Source: Saccharum officinarum (taxonomy: Eukaryota > Streptophyta > Magnoliopsida > Poales > Poaceae). Taken from it: a DNA stretch of 64,000 nt. Where the stretch lies: NCBI GenBank assembly GCA_020631735.1, contig CM036159.1, positions 97,642,701-97,706,700 on the forward strand. Reading direction: 5' to 3'. Of this stretch, positions 44,722 to 55,183 are shown piece by piece. Below the pieces are notes generated by a model. The model was given only the letters and a program-made list of their open reading frames with translations, did no database searches and was not told where the DNA came from. A program made the translations under genes and the position numbers. The first letter of the stretch is position 1. The number at the start of each line of letters is the position of its first letter.

Positions 44722-46272
44722 CTAATTTAACAAAGCTTGGATAGCCGATATCGCACGCAGGCGAATTTCATCGGTTTCTTTTAATTCCTTGGCATCTTCA
44801 TCGGCACTTCCTTCCACAGGCTTGAGTTTCTTCTTGAGAACCAAGGCCTTGCGAGCTTGGACGTCTCGTTCTTGCTGAAGGGCCTTGATAGCGTTAGGAA
44901 GCTGGTCTTCTTCTTGCTTGGCTTGAGTCAGGGCTGTTTCAACCTTTTCCAGTTCGGCTAGCAGAGCTGCCCTTTTTGCCGATAGGTCTAAGATTTTCTG
45001 TTTAAGATCAGCACCGGAGGCTTGCAAGTTGCTGATGCTTTTGTGCTTCTCATCGGCAGTTTACTTCAGCTGTAACATTTCTTCCTTAAGTTGAGCCTGA
45101 GCTGCTCTGTCGACAATACGATGAACAGCCTTTTGATATTGAAGTTGTCTGCTCTCCAGATGGACTGCTGGGAAGATGATTTCTTCAACATCGACAGGGA
45201 CTTGGCCACGGATTGTTTTGAAGATGGTCCTTGCAGGGTCTGAATCGATCACCAGTTGAGCAGTATCTTGTTGCAGCAGATTCAGGAGAACTTCTAGTTT
45301 GCCATAGGTATCTGTCGATATTGTTCCCAATGCCAGGGAAGAACTCGCCTCTTCTCCGTCATCATCGGAGACGTCGATAGCAAAAGAAAATAAGCTACCG
45401 GGAGAATCTTGTTCCTGTGAAATAAAGAGAGTTAGGAATCCTATTTGTGGTATCTGGGGATATTATAAACCAAACAGTTAATCGGTTTACCTGCTTCAGG
45501 GCAATTTCTTGAGCCTGGCTTGAGGGAGCGGCTTGAAAAAGATCATGCGAAGGATCGACAGAGGATGCCGATGGAATGTCTTCTACGACCTCATCAGTAG
45601 TCGGCCCTTGGGGTATAATGGCTGATGGTGTATCTTGTACAGAAGAAGTAGCTTGTTCAATTATATCAGTAGGTCGATTGACAGGTGTTAGAGCGGATAA
45701 AGGGGCTGGTGTAGATTTCTGTCGCTTTTGTTGAGCTTCAGCATCGGTTAAAGCTTTGCGCTTTGTTTGGGCCTCAGCGACAATTGGCTGGGGGGCATCG
45801 ACATGTGTTGATTGGGGAGCTTGCATGCTTGGTGTGCTTGCCGATGTGCCCGTTTGTTGCTGCAAAAACGAGTATAAGATTGGATATTTAACAGAAAAAA
45901 TGTAAAAATAAGAGAATACCTCTGAAGGAGGAGTAGAGGTCGTGGTGCTTGATATTGGAAGAGTTGCTGATGATGATCCAGCTGCAGCTCTCACATCCTG
46001 ATAGTTATATGTTAAAATAGTGTGCATCGACAGAAAAACAAAGTAAGCAAGGTTATTACCTTAAAAACCTTGATTAGGCTTGAAGCAGCAGCCATTGGAG
46101 TGGCCCTGAATGTTGCTAGTCTTGGTCTGGAGGTGATAGTTTTGGCGCGAGTCCTCTGGAAGGTTAAGACCTCTAAGGTAGGGGTGTTGTAGCCAATTAT
46201 TGAGACTGGAGAAATAGGGTGGAGGTTGAAGGGTCTTCCACTTTTGCTTATTGATGAAACTAGATCATCGGC
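44722..46272 (-). pseudogene. Antisense spliced accessory gene of element B
   Basis: On the strand opposite to gag-pol. Four exons can be read: 46272-46060, 45997-45920, 45859-45491 and 45414-44722. The introns (62, 60 and 76 bases) begin GT and end AG (for example GTAAACCG to TTTCACAG). Exon lengths 213, 78 and 369 are multiples of three, so all junctions are phase 0 and the frame stays open. One TAA (45063-45061) breaks the last exon; the frame then reopens to the TAA at 44724-44722. The protein text has a Ser/Thr/Pro-rich middle with KRKALTDAEAQQKRQK (NLS-like) and a coiled-coil end (KRAALLAELEKVETALTQAK). The first exon is not resolved; the minus-strand TATAAATA near 46373-46382 may or may not belong to its promoter. 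Function unknown; comparable antisense ORFs are known in Tat elements. Confidence 0.75.
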
Positions 46273-46299
46273 CTGTTTCAGGAAAGATTAGTTACCAAT

Positions 46300-46800
46300 A
46301 TACATATAAAAGGAAGGAGAGAGAATGCCAAAGGTTGCAATTTGAAGGTAGAAGATGAGCAGTTCAGAGAAATCTATTTATAGGCCATTTGGGGTAGGGG
46401 TATTCTTGACTTATCTCTATGCCGTACGCGGATGGATCGAGGTGGTTCAGATAGATATGGTAACTGTTCGCACGACAATCAAGGGATTGTACAGAAGATT
46501 TGATGGCATGGCAAGTAGTCATGACTTGAAGGATATTTTGATACAGGATCTTTCAGTTCTAAAATGGTGATGTTGTTGTGATAAGATCTTGCCGATGGAT
46601 TGTTATTTTGGTATCTCAACCATAATTGAGGCAAAAAAAACAGTTGGAAAATGTGCGATATTTACTGAGATACATGGATTAGATTTAGATTTGATTAAAT
46701 CTGGTAACAGATCATGTTATGCTTGGAGAATGAGTTGAAAAATAGGTAATAACAGGCATTATCTAGAGTAAATTTCGGAGCATCAATATCTTATACTCCG
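46300..46800 (-). other. Region between antisense gene and 3' LTR of element B
   Basis: No firm feature. A minus-strand frame around 46530-46380 is open and could be a further upstream exon, but splice sites are not convincing. The plus ORF 46355-46570 has no recognisable domain. Confidence 0.3.
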
Positions 46801-46815
46801 AAATTGGGGGGCATG
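46801..46815 (+). promoter_or_regulatory. Polypurine tract region of element B
   Basis: AAATTGGGGGGCATG directly before the 3' LTR start at 46816. Confidence 0.75.
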
Positions 46816-47631
46816 TGTTGACATCGTTTTTTAGCACATGTCAAGATGGTCAGGAAGGGCTAATCAGCAGAGAAAAGATTATTGTGTAGATTGATAGCTG
46901 ATGAAAATGAGTTTGCTTATGAGTGGTAGCGGCGTATGGGTTCAAATTGAAATGTTGCCAATAAGGTTAAGGGTATTATTGCCGATGCCGATGAAAGATG
47001 GTTTGAAGACTGCTGCCGATAAAACAGGGAATGTACCGATGGAAGGAACTTGAAGGCTGCTTCCGATGGAACAGGGATTGTGCCGATGGAACAGGGATTG
47101 TGCCGATAAAAAGGAGGTCGATGAGAATACCATCGTAACTGAGGTGGACTATGGAATAAGATAGGAGTTAATTTCCTTATATATGTTTATTAGAGTCTGA
47201 GTTGTATCAAAGTCATGTGTTTCCATAGATTTGGATTTAGTGTCCTAGTCGTATTTGGTTACGTTTCTGTAGATCAGGATATAAATATAGGGTGAAGGGC
47301 AATGTAAAAAAAAGAGATCAATCAATACATCAAAAACAACTTTTATTCTTATTTACATCTACTTTCGACGACTTCGTCAATTTGCATATTTTTCTTTTTT
47401 ACGAGTTCTCATCGATTCGGCGAGTTGCATTGCTCCAGTGCAATCTTCGGCGATCCTCGAGTTCCGCGTGAGTACCTCTTGGCCGTGACTTCCGGGCGTA
47501 TCGCTGTTGTTAGGACCAAAGTGCTCGTATCTTCATCCTTGTCGATTAACAGGTCAAATCGACTGGCACGCTTTGGATATCGATTTCGGGTATTAGCCCT
47601 TTGTGTTTGCAGATCTACTTTTGCATCAACA
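46816..47631 (+). repeat. 3' LTR of element B
   Basis: 816 bases, no length difference from the 5' LTR, about 17 substitutions by eye (2.1 percent), mostly transitions. TATAAATA at 47280-47287. Followed by TSD AGTGT at 47632-47636. Confidence 0.94.
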
Positions 47632-47636
47632 AGTGT

Positions 47637-48253
47637 TATTGGCACCACTTGAACTAGAGGCTTCCTTAGATTAATCCAAACCCTCGCTCGCAGATACGGA
47701 GTTGAATTAATCTTCCTGTCATTTACTAGGATCGTGATAATCTCGCCCACTTTCTTTGCTACTTTCTCAGCTAGGTCTTGCTTCTTCATCAGCATCTCCG
47801 AGACACCTTGAATCCTTGCCCAAATTGGGATCTTATCCAATCTGTACGAATTCACATTTGAGTAGCCATCATATTCTTCCATTACAATGGTTGCCCCTCT
47901 GAACAGCCAGGGCCTTCCCTCCATGACCCTCGTCCGATCTCCTAAGCAATGAAATTGCACCACGAACAAGTTAGGTTCCTGAGCTTTGAACGTCACTTCC
48001 TTTGTTGCTGACCATGCGTTCCTCAACGCACTGAACAACGCTGCATGACTAAAGGGTTTCAAGTATGAACCCTAAACAGCGCGAGCCAACGGACTTCCTT
48101 CACGAGTTCTTCAAATTCCCCTAAAAAGTCAAGATCTGCTTCCTCTTCACCTTATAGTTTCATCACTTCAAGATGCTTCTCCAAACTCGGCATCCCTCCG
48201 CCTTCATCCTTCTCCTTCGCCGTCCCCTTATCACTCGTCGCCTTTTCCGCCAT
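47637..48253 (-). pseudogene. LINE-1 ORF1, N-terminal DUF4283-type part
   Basis: The ORF1 ATG is at 48253-48251 (MAEKATSDKG). After stops near 48150 and 48065 the frame at 48062 reads FSALRNAWSATKEVTFKAQE, FVVQFHCLGDRTRVMEGRPW and DKIPIWARIQGVSEMLMKKQ, a DUF4283 domain common in plant L1 ORF1 proteins, then INLRKPLVQVVP up to the element B insertion. Together with the zinc knuckle at 34873-34930 this is an RNA-binding ORF1 protein. Confidence 0.85.
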
Positions 48254-48440
48254 GCAGAAACCGCCTGGTGACTCCTTCTTGTTCTCGAGGACCGACTCCA
48301 ATGGAGTCGATGATCTGTAGGTATGGGATCACGTCGATCTCGACGTGAGACACTTTTACTCCGGCGGCGTCGCCAGAGGACCACGAAACCCTAAGTTAGG
48401 GGGAAAACTTAAAACCGCAGCGCGACTTCGTTGTACGCTC
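48254..48440 (-). other. LINE-1 5' leader
   Basis: GC-rich stretch on the minus strand before the ORF1 start. Its outer edge is uncertain, close to 48440 where composition turns AT-rich. Confidence 0.5.
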
Positions 48441-50165
48441 TGTTTCCTTGACAATTCTATTTTATTTTATTTAAACGAGGAGCATTCCGATACCACCTCA
48501 TACTTGTACCAGTAGTGGACATAATAAAATATCTGTATATAATATAAATTTACCAATAATTCTTAAGAAGTACATAAAGTTAGATCTAATATAGTACCAG
48601 CGTCCCTAGATAAAAAATATATCCATACTTCTGGTAGCAAATAAATACTATCAGATTAATTACAAAATATATTTTTATAATAAATTAATTTAAAACCATA
48701 AATGTGCATATTATTCACTAAAAACTTGGTTAAATGTGAATCACTTTTCGTGGCAACGCACTCTATAGTTGCATTCTTTTTAGGATAGATGTAGTACATG
48801 GTTGAACAAACTAATGTAGTATTGCTATATGACGTTCAATTGAAATTCTTTTCCATTACACTTGAATTTTTTATTTCTTTTTTATTTCCCTTTTTCCTGC
48901 ACTAGGATAAATGCATCTATCTATTTATATACTAGCAGTTTTCAGACATGGATTGATTCATGCTTCACCTTTTGAGCATCGCCAGTCAAGGGTGGATTCA
49001 GCACTAGGGTGGTGTTGGGCTCGATCTCCTACTACCGTTGCTCGGCCCATGGAACCCCTCCTAAGTCCCTCCTATAAATTTATACCTATTCAAGTTCGGA
49101 ACGAAAGGTTAAAAATGAAAGATTATAAGATAAGTCATTCCTAGTTTATTTTTCTAGATCTGCCACTGTCCCAGTGAAAGAAAAAAAGAGAGAGTACTCG
49201 TGGTGATTGCTCGACCGGGCCGGGGCACTGCACGAAAATACCAATGAGTCACTGCGCTGCTCAAACTCAACGTGGCCGCCCTGGTAGCATGAACACAGAA
49301 CACCGCCCGCATGCATGGGTACGAGTACGACTACGAGTCTACAAACGCAACGCGGAGACGCGTGCTGGCCGGCCGTAGACGGGCGGTGGTGTGATCGCCG
49401 GCGTACTGCAGGACCGTACCGGCCTTGACGAACGACTCAACGACAACGACAAGACGAGACGTTCGTTGGGCAGGCAGCCGAGCGAGCGGTCTCGCTAGTC
49501 GTAGTCCATGCATCCCGCTCTCACTTGAGACTCGGTGATGCTTCCTGCTATTGTTCAGGCTACCATGGATCTTCCTGCAGATGGGATTATTGTTTCATAC
49601 TACTGTATACCACAAGTGCTTGACCCTCTTGGGGTCCTGTTGATCTACTATATTGTCTAGTGTAGACTTCATCATTTTAATATAATCGGTAGCTCTTCTA
49701 TATTCGTTTAGAAAATAATTCAATCGCTTTTCTATTCATAGCTTAATTAGAAGTAGTTTTCCCAAGAATAAACTGGTGCTCTTTTATTCGAAGTATTTTT
49801 TTCTCAAGATTAAACAGGTCATATATCGAGTATCTTAATTTTAACCCCTCCCATCCTAAATTATAATATGTTTTGTAGTGAGAAGAGTCAAAATATCTTA
49901 AAATTTATAATAGAGGACGTATCTTATTACTGTTGCTACCTGGATGCTACAGCTTAATCAATCCTCGTGAGACATACAATAAAAGTCCTACAAATTCGCA
50001 CAAAAACAGAAAAAATGGTTGTCAATCGAGTAGACACTAATCACCGTACGATTGGTAATAACAGTACCATGTATTGTGTTGTTCTAAAAAAATAAACACC
50101 GCTACCATTATTACATATACAATGGAGAAATATTACTATGAGGAGTACTATTGTGTTCTCTAATA
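48441..50165. other. Intergenic, AT-rich, with a decayed Stowaway fragment
   Basis: No gene seen. Around 49850-49915 the text CCTCCCATCCTAAATTATAATATG followed by TTTATAATAGAGG looks like an eroded Stowaway MITE. A GC-rich patch at 49200-49560 has short ORFs without recognisable domains. Confidence 0.4.
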
Positions 50166-50423
50166 CTCCCTCCATCCCAAATTATAAGGCATTTCAAGAA
50201 TCTTAGAGAGTCAAAGGATCTCAAATTTGATCAAACTTATATGATAAAATAATAATATTTATGACACTAATTAAGTATCATTAGATTCTTCATTAATTAT
50301 ATTTTCATAGTATACCTATTTGATGTTATAAATTTTTATATTTTTTTCTATAATTTTGATCAAACTTAAGATGTTTTGATTCTCAAGATTCTTGAAATGT
50401 CTTATAATTTGGAACGGAGGGAG
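50166..50423. mobile_element. Stowaway MITE, 258 bases
   Basis: Terminal inverted repeats CTCCCTCCATCCCAAATTAT and its near complement ATAATTTGGAACGGAGGGAG, flanked by TA on both sides, with an AT-rich interior. This is the classic Tc1/mariner-related Stowaway signature in grasses. Confidence 0.93.
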
Positions 50424-51168
50424 TAAGTCCAATGCTGTACACGATTCCTCCACCAGGACGCGATATGGGGCAGATACATTACACAAGCCATCTCATGACC
50501 ACTGACCAAGCAAACAGTTGTCCTAGTAGATTCAAAATTAATTAGAACCCGTCTGAGGAAGTAATTAATTGCGTAGCCAATGCTAAATAAGCACGTACTA
50601 CGTAGTTGTCCTAGATCATTGTCTGCCATTAAGAACTTAACGGCGTAAGTCACATTGGCGTTCCTTTAATTTGATGAGCTCCAATGATTTGGCCGGATGC
50701 ATGCTTAGCTTAGGGCGGGCCACCAGTCTCAACTCGCGAGCGCGATGGATTTGCATCTTGCATGCCAATGCCACGGCCCATGGCTCGCTGGTATGGTAGT
50801 AACAATAAAGCTAGAAGAAGAAGACATTGTTTGGTTCAATTCGTGGTTGGAGTAGTCTGCATGCATGCACGTGTAGCGCGTGTGTGCGTGTGCCATCAGG
50901 CATCGGCAGCTTGAGGAACTTTCTGTGGGTGCATGCACATGCACTTGCAGTTGTAGGCTGCAATGCAAGTGCTTGACTTGGTAGGAGTAGGTATGTAGAG
51001 GCGCCATATAGCGTGTGCAGTGGGCACACATGTACAGCTGCGTCTGCCTGCAAACGGCCGTTCAGCCTGTGCTTTCCCGTCGGCCGTCGGTGTCACACAC
51101 TATACAAACACCACCTCGTGCTAAAGCCAAGGTGTCACATCGAATGTTATATAGAGACGTTATACGAG
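50424..51168. other. Intergenic segment with partial copy at 52940-53115
   Basis: No gene recognised. CCACCAGGACGCGATATGGG, TCTCATGA, CCAATGCTAAATAA and TTTGATGAGCTCC blocks occur in the same order again at 52940-53115. Confidence 0.45.
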
Positions 51169-51369
51169 AGTGTTCGGATAGTAATAATAAAATAAATTAT
51201 AGAAGTCGTCAGGAATCCACGAGACAAATTTATTAAGTCTAATTAATCTGTCGTTAGCACATTGTCAAATCATAGATTAATTATACTTAAAAAAATTAGT
51301 CTCGCAAAGTAGTTATAATCATCTGATATAACATGGACTAAACTTTAGACCGACGAAGTATCCAAACAT
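51169..51369. mobile_element. MITE-like element with TGTTCGGATA / TATCCAAACA ends
   Basis: Ends are short imperfect inverted repeats. The interior (cgagacaaatttattaagtc, then taattaatc) resembles the core of the GGCCTTGTTTAG MITE family but with different tips. Confidence 0.5.
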
Positions 51370-52009
51370 TCGATTCAGAGCTACTGGCAAGTTTCAGATG
51401 GTCAGGTCCAAGCAGTTCACACACCTTATTTATGTACTGTACGGGCGTCGGGCCTGCACAGAAACACGTATACTGCAGGCATGACCATGACCACCGGCCA
51501 TGCACAGGAGGTCTCTGCCACGACCAATCCATCCCTGCGTCGATCGGTCTCACTCTCACGCGGTGGTCACCGGTCTCGCTGAACGCTTCATACTCCTACT
51601 CCTGTGCAGCTGCTCGTATCGTATTAGCTTGTTCGTATTTTTTTTTAATTTGTTCCTTGTCCTTGCTTTTACTAATCCTTTGGCGAGTTCTGTGCCAATC
51701 TGTCCATAATTAGCATTGGAATATTGGGCACGTGTTTGGTAAGCAACAACCTAACAGAACAAAACTAGAAAAGCAAGAACTATTGTACTGTGCAAGAACA
51801 GTCGCTAATTGGTATGTGACAAACGAAAGCTCAGCTTAGTAATATATGGACACTTTTTCATAGGTCCTCACATTTCCACGATTTATGTCAGTATCTGTCA
51901 AATTATATATATCTGCGGAAATATGTAGTACTAACATATTTGCTTAGACGATGACAGTAGTTAACGTGTACGTAGCTATTTAAAAAAAAAATACTCCATT
52001 CCAAACCTA
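51370..52009. other. Intergenic, no feature
   Basis: Nothing recognised except short A-runs and spurious ORFs. Confidence 0.35.
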
Positions 52010-52254
52010 GGCCATGTTTAGTTGCCAAAAAAAATTTATAAATTTTTTCAGATTCCCCGTCACATCGAGTCTTTAGGCACATGCATAAAGCATTAAATAT
52101 AGATAAAAAAATAAAACTAATTATACAGTTAGACGAAATTCACGAGACGAATCTTTTAAGCCTAGTTAGTCCATGATTAGATAATATTTGTCAAATAACA
52201 ACGAAATTGCTATAGTAGCGTTTCCTAAAATTTTTTCAGGAACTAAACAGGGCC
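52010..52254. mobile_element. MITE of the GGCCTTGTTTAG family, copy 4 (inverted)
   Basis: Ends GGCCATGTTTAGTTG and GAACTAAACAGGGCC. The interior AGACGAAATTCACGAGACGA, TTTTAAGCCTAGTTAGTCC and GTCACATCGAGTCTTTAGG is the reverse orientation of the core in copies 1-3. Confidence 0.82.
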
Positions 52255-52489
52255 CTAGTGATTCCAGGGTCGGATGTGAAGTTCTTTCGCGCTTTACCCC
52301 CAACAAGCAACGGCGACCTACCGCGAAAACTGTGCTTGTTTGGAAGTGCTCTTGCGACAATAGGCTATTGCTCTACATTACTATTATTATATTTAGACAT
52401 ATTATACATCTAAGTACATTAATTGCAAAATCTACGTATCTAAAAGGCCAAAATGTATTATAGCTCGGAATGAAAGGAATAGTATTTGA

Positions 52490-52804
52490 GGTGTGTTTGG
52501 TAAACTGAATTGTTCCGGATTCTTACCTAGAACCAAAGAATCACTTCCAAACAATAAAAAGGAGGAAATGTTTCAGCGTAGAAACAGTTTTGGTTTCTTG
52601 CTTTGGAAACACGTATGGGCTAGGCTGGTTTCATCAGATTCAGCGTTTCTTGGCCTCCCTTCTCTTAAGAATGGGTGTCTAGTCTAACAGCCAAACGAAT
52701 TCATAAAGTGATTCTGATTCATAATTCATCGTCTGAAACGTTTCTACAGAGAATCTAGATCCGAAACATTTCTACGAGAATCTAGAGCTCTGCCAAACGC
52801 ATCC
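52490..52804. mobile_element. MITE-like element with GGTGTGTTTGG / CCAAACGCATCC ends
   Basis: About 315 bases with inverted-repeat ends; internal GAAACG-TTTCTAC blocks repeat with opposite polarity. No coding capacity. Confidence 0.55.
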
Positions 52805-52939
52805 TTAGTATTGAAATTTTTATCTGCATTTGCATATAAATAAATGTCCGTTGTGGATCTGGATCATTGCTATTGGTCTGGGTTGTTTCCGTCCATATGT
52901 AGGTGTACTTGGATGAATGAGAAGAGTATATCATCCAAT

Positions 52940-53413
52940 GCACGATCCCGTTCCCCACCAGGACGCAATACGGGCCAGATGCGTCAGGATAAGCCAAATA
53001 AACTACTTATAACGCTGTCTCATGAACGACCTTAACCAATGCTAAATAATAAGCAGGTATTAAATGTGGTGGTCAGACTTCCATTGCCTGTCACGTTGCT
53101 GTTTGATGAGCTCCTTGATTGTGATACTATATGTATAATAGTCCAGTGATGTTGATGCTAAACAAAGTTTAGGTGCAGATGCATCCATCTGTGAAGTGGT
53201 TGTTAAATGAAAAATGATTCGACGGAATCAATTCTCACTTGATCTAATGAACAGTAATGGTTTTATACAAGTCATGGGCTTTGCTCGATGGCCAAAGGGT
53301 GTCTGATGGAGCCCGAAAAGGTATGTCTATGCCTACGTATAACTGTCATTAGCAGTTGCTAATGATGTCATAAACAATAATTGATCAATAATTAATTATC
53401 CTAATTAATCTCA
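52940..53413 (-). repeat. 3' LTR start of the minus-strand copia element, plus duplicated intergenic block
   Basis: The LTR starts at 53413 reading TGAGATTAATTAGG on the minus strand, just after the purine tract. TATAAAA (minus strand) is at 53267-53261. The left LTR end cannot be fixed because the other LTR is missing. The block 52940-53115 is a partial copy of 50430-50690 and may not belong to the LTR. Confidence 0.5.
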
Positions 53414-53428
53414 ATACTCTCCCTTGAT
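53414..53428 (-). promoter_or_regulatory. Polypurine tract of the copia element
   Basis: Minus strand ATCAAGGGAGAGTAT directly before the LTR start, the usual copia arrangement. Confidence 0.7.
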
Positions 53429-53900
53429 CAATTGATCTTGTATAGACATCGTTGTTTGTTCATCAGTAAATATCTTGAAGCTTTGGAAAACACTGTGGGA
53501 AAAAAACCAAAGTATATCGATATACCAGGCAAAATTCCTTAAAAATCTAGTGGAAAAAATAAGGAGAAACACCATGATATATATAACTCCCAATGTTAAT
53601 AGACCCTTGGGTATTCCCAAGACATAGTCTAAAATAATTTGATCAAGGATCAATATGTCGTAATATTATCTCGTTAAAAACTTTATGTGAGAAAACTCTA
53701 AGAGAGCAAAACTCATATAAAGAAAAGAGTATAATGTAAAATTGGAATAGGTTATGTTTAGAGAGTTTCTCCCCCTGATTCTTACAAATCTCTAAGTCTT
53801 TTCATACCAATGCCATCAACGCATTTACAGAATGCAGAATATAGTAGAGACTTTGTGAATAAATCCGCTAGATTATCACACGACTTAGTTTGCAAGATCT

Positions 53901-55183
53901 CTATTTCTCCATTCTTTTAGAGTTCATGGGGTAAAACAACTTAGGAATAATATGCTTGGTCATATTACTCTTAATATAACCTGATTCCATCTGAGTAACA
54001 CATGCCGAATTATCTTCAAAGATAATCGTAGGTGTGTTAAGTACACTGATACCACATGATTGTACTATGTGGTTTATCATTCTGTGAAGCCATACACATT
54101 CGCGTGATGCTTCATATAAAACTATTATTTCAGAATGGTTGGTGGATGTAGACACTAGAGTCTGCTTTGAAGACTTCCAAGATATTGTTGTTCCACCTTG
54201 CAAGAAAACAAAGTCTGTTTGTGATCTGCCATTGTGGGGATCTAATAAATAACCAGCATCTGTATATCCTAACAAAATTGGATCTTGATTTCTTCTATAG
54301 AATAATCCAAGATTTCTAGTGCCATTGAGGTATCTCAATACCGTTTTAACTCCTACCCAATGTCGTTTGGTAGGTTTAGCACTATGTCTTGCTAGCAAAA
54401 TTACTGCAAATGCAATATCCGGCCGAGTGCTATTAGCAAGATACATTAGTGCTCCAATGGCACTTAGATATGGGACTTGTGACCCCAATATCTCTTCTCC
54501 TTCATCCGGTGGTCTAAAAGGATCCTTTTCAATGTCTATGGATCTTACTGTCATCGGAGTTTTTGTTGGATATGACTTGTCCATATTAAATTTCTCCAAT
54601 ACCTTTTGGACATAGGCAGCTTGGTATATGAATATACCTGAGTGAAAGTATTCAAGTTGTAAACCTAAGCAATATTTGGTTTGACCCAAATCTTTCATTT
54701 CAAACTTCGTCTTTAAATGATGACGTGCTTCATTAATATCAGGTTCGTTGCCGATGATGTTAAGATCATCAACGTACACTGATATGATACAAAATCCAAT
54801 TGATGATTTCTTAATGAAGACGTAGGGGCAGTCATCATTATTTGTGTATCCTTCTGTTTAAGGAATTCACTTAACCGATTGTACCACATTCGGCCCGACT
54901 ATTTCAAGCCGTATAACGACTTCTGCAACTTGACGCAATACATGTTGCGATTTGCCTTAGGATTTGGTATACTGATTCCATCAGGAACTTTCATGTATAT
55001 CTCATAATCCAATGACCCATAAAAGTATGCGGTCACTACGTCCATCAACTGCATAGATAGACGATTTTGTACTGCCAGCGATATTAGGTATTGGAAAGTT
55101 ATTCCGCTCATTACCGGAGAGTAAGTTTCATTGAAATCAATGCTAGGTCTTTGCGTAAAACCTTGTGCCATTAGCCTCACTTT
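53901..55183 (-). pseudogene. Copia reverse transcriptase and RNase H
   Basis: 55180-54899 holds RT text (SIDFNETYSPVMSGITFQYL, QLMDVVTAYFYGSLDYEIYM, KLQKSLYGLK). A stop and a shift follow, then from 54779 the YVDD box (MYVDDLNIIGNE), FEMKDLGQTKYCLGLQLEY, GALMYLANSTRPDIAFAVIL and the RNase H part (LLGYTDAGYLLDPHNGRSQT, SWKSSKQTLVSTSTNHSE, then FEDNSACVTQM). The YVDD site and RNase H Asp residues are intact, but the domain is split in at least two frames. Confidence 0.9.

Larger units (their letters stand above)
34983..47631 (+). mobile_element. Element B: Tat-lineage Ty3-gypsy retrotransposon, 12.65 kb with a nested LTR
   Basis: Identical-length LTRs (816 bases each) with about 17 substitutions by eye, a 5-base TSD and a PPT. 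Gag, DGGA protease, YIDD RT, RNase H, a second archaeal-type RNase H and an HHCC/DDE integrase follow in order; the dual RNase H is the mark of the Tat lineage. Downstream of pol lies a spliced gene on the opposite strand. The element inserted into LINE-1 ORF1 and was later hit by a solo LTR at 42335-44244. Stops are few, mostly single transitions. Confidence 0.94.
28581..48440 (-). mobile_element. LINE-1: L1-type non-LTR retrotransposon split by nested LTR elements
   Basis: Read from right to left: 5' leader and ORF1 N-terminus (48440-47637), interrupted by element B; ORF1 C-terminus and zinc knuckle (34977-34456); ORF2 endonuclease (34459-33499), interrupted by a solo LTR; RT (31617-30339); zf-RVT (30303-29164); RNase H (29035-28732). 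The 3' end runs into T's at 28581-28585, probably the poly(A) tail, at the gap. Removing insertions leaves about 5.3 kb, a normal L1 length. Reading frames across both insertion points match once the insertion and one target-site copy are taken out. Confidence 0.9.

Noticed and set aside
46355..46570. 71-residue plus ORF in element B as an extra gene
   Set aside because: No domain and it lies opposite the likely upstream part of the antisense gene.
49200..49560. GC-rich patch as a gene exon
   Set aside because: Only a 60-residue Arg-rich ORF, with no splice pattern or homology I recognise.
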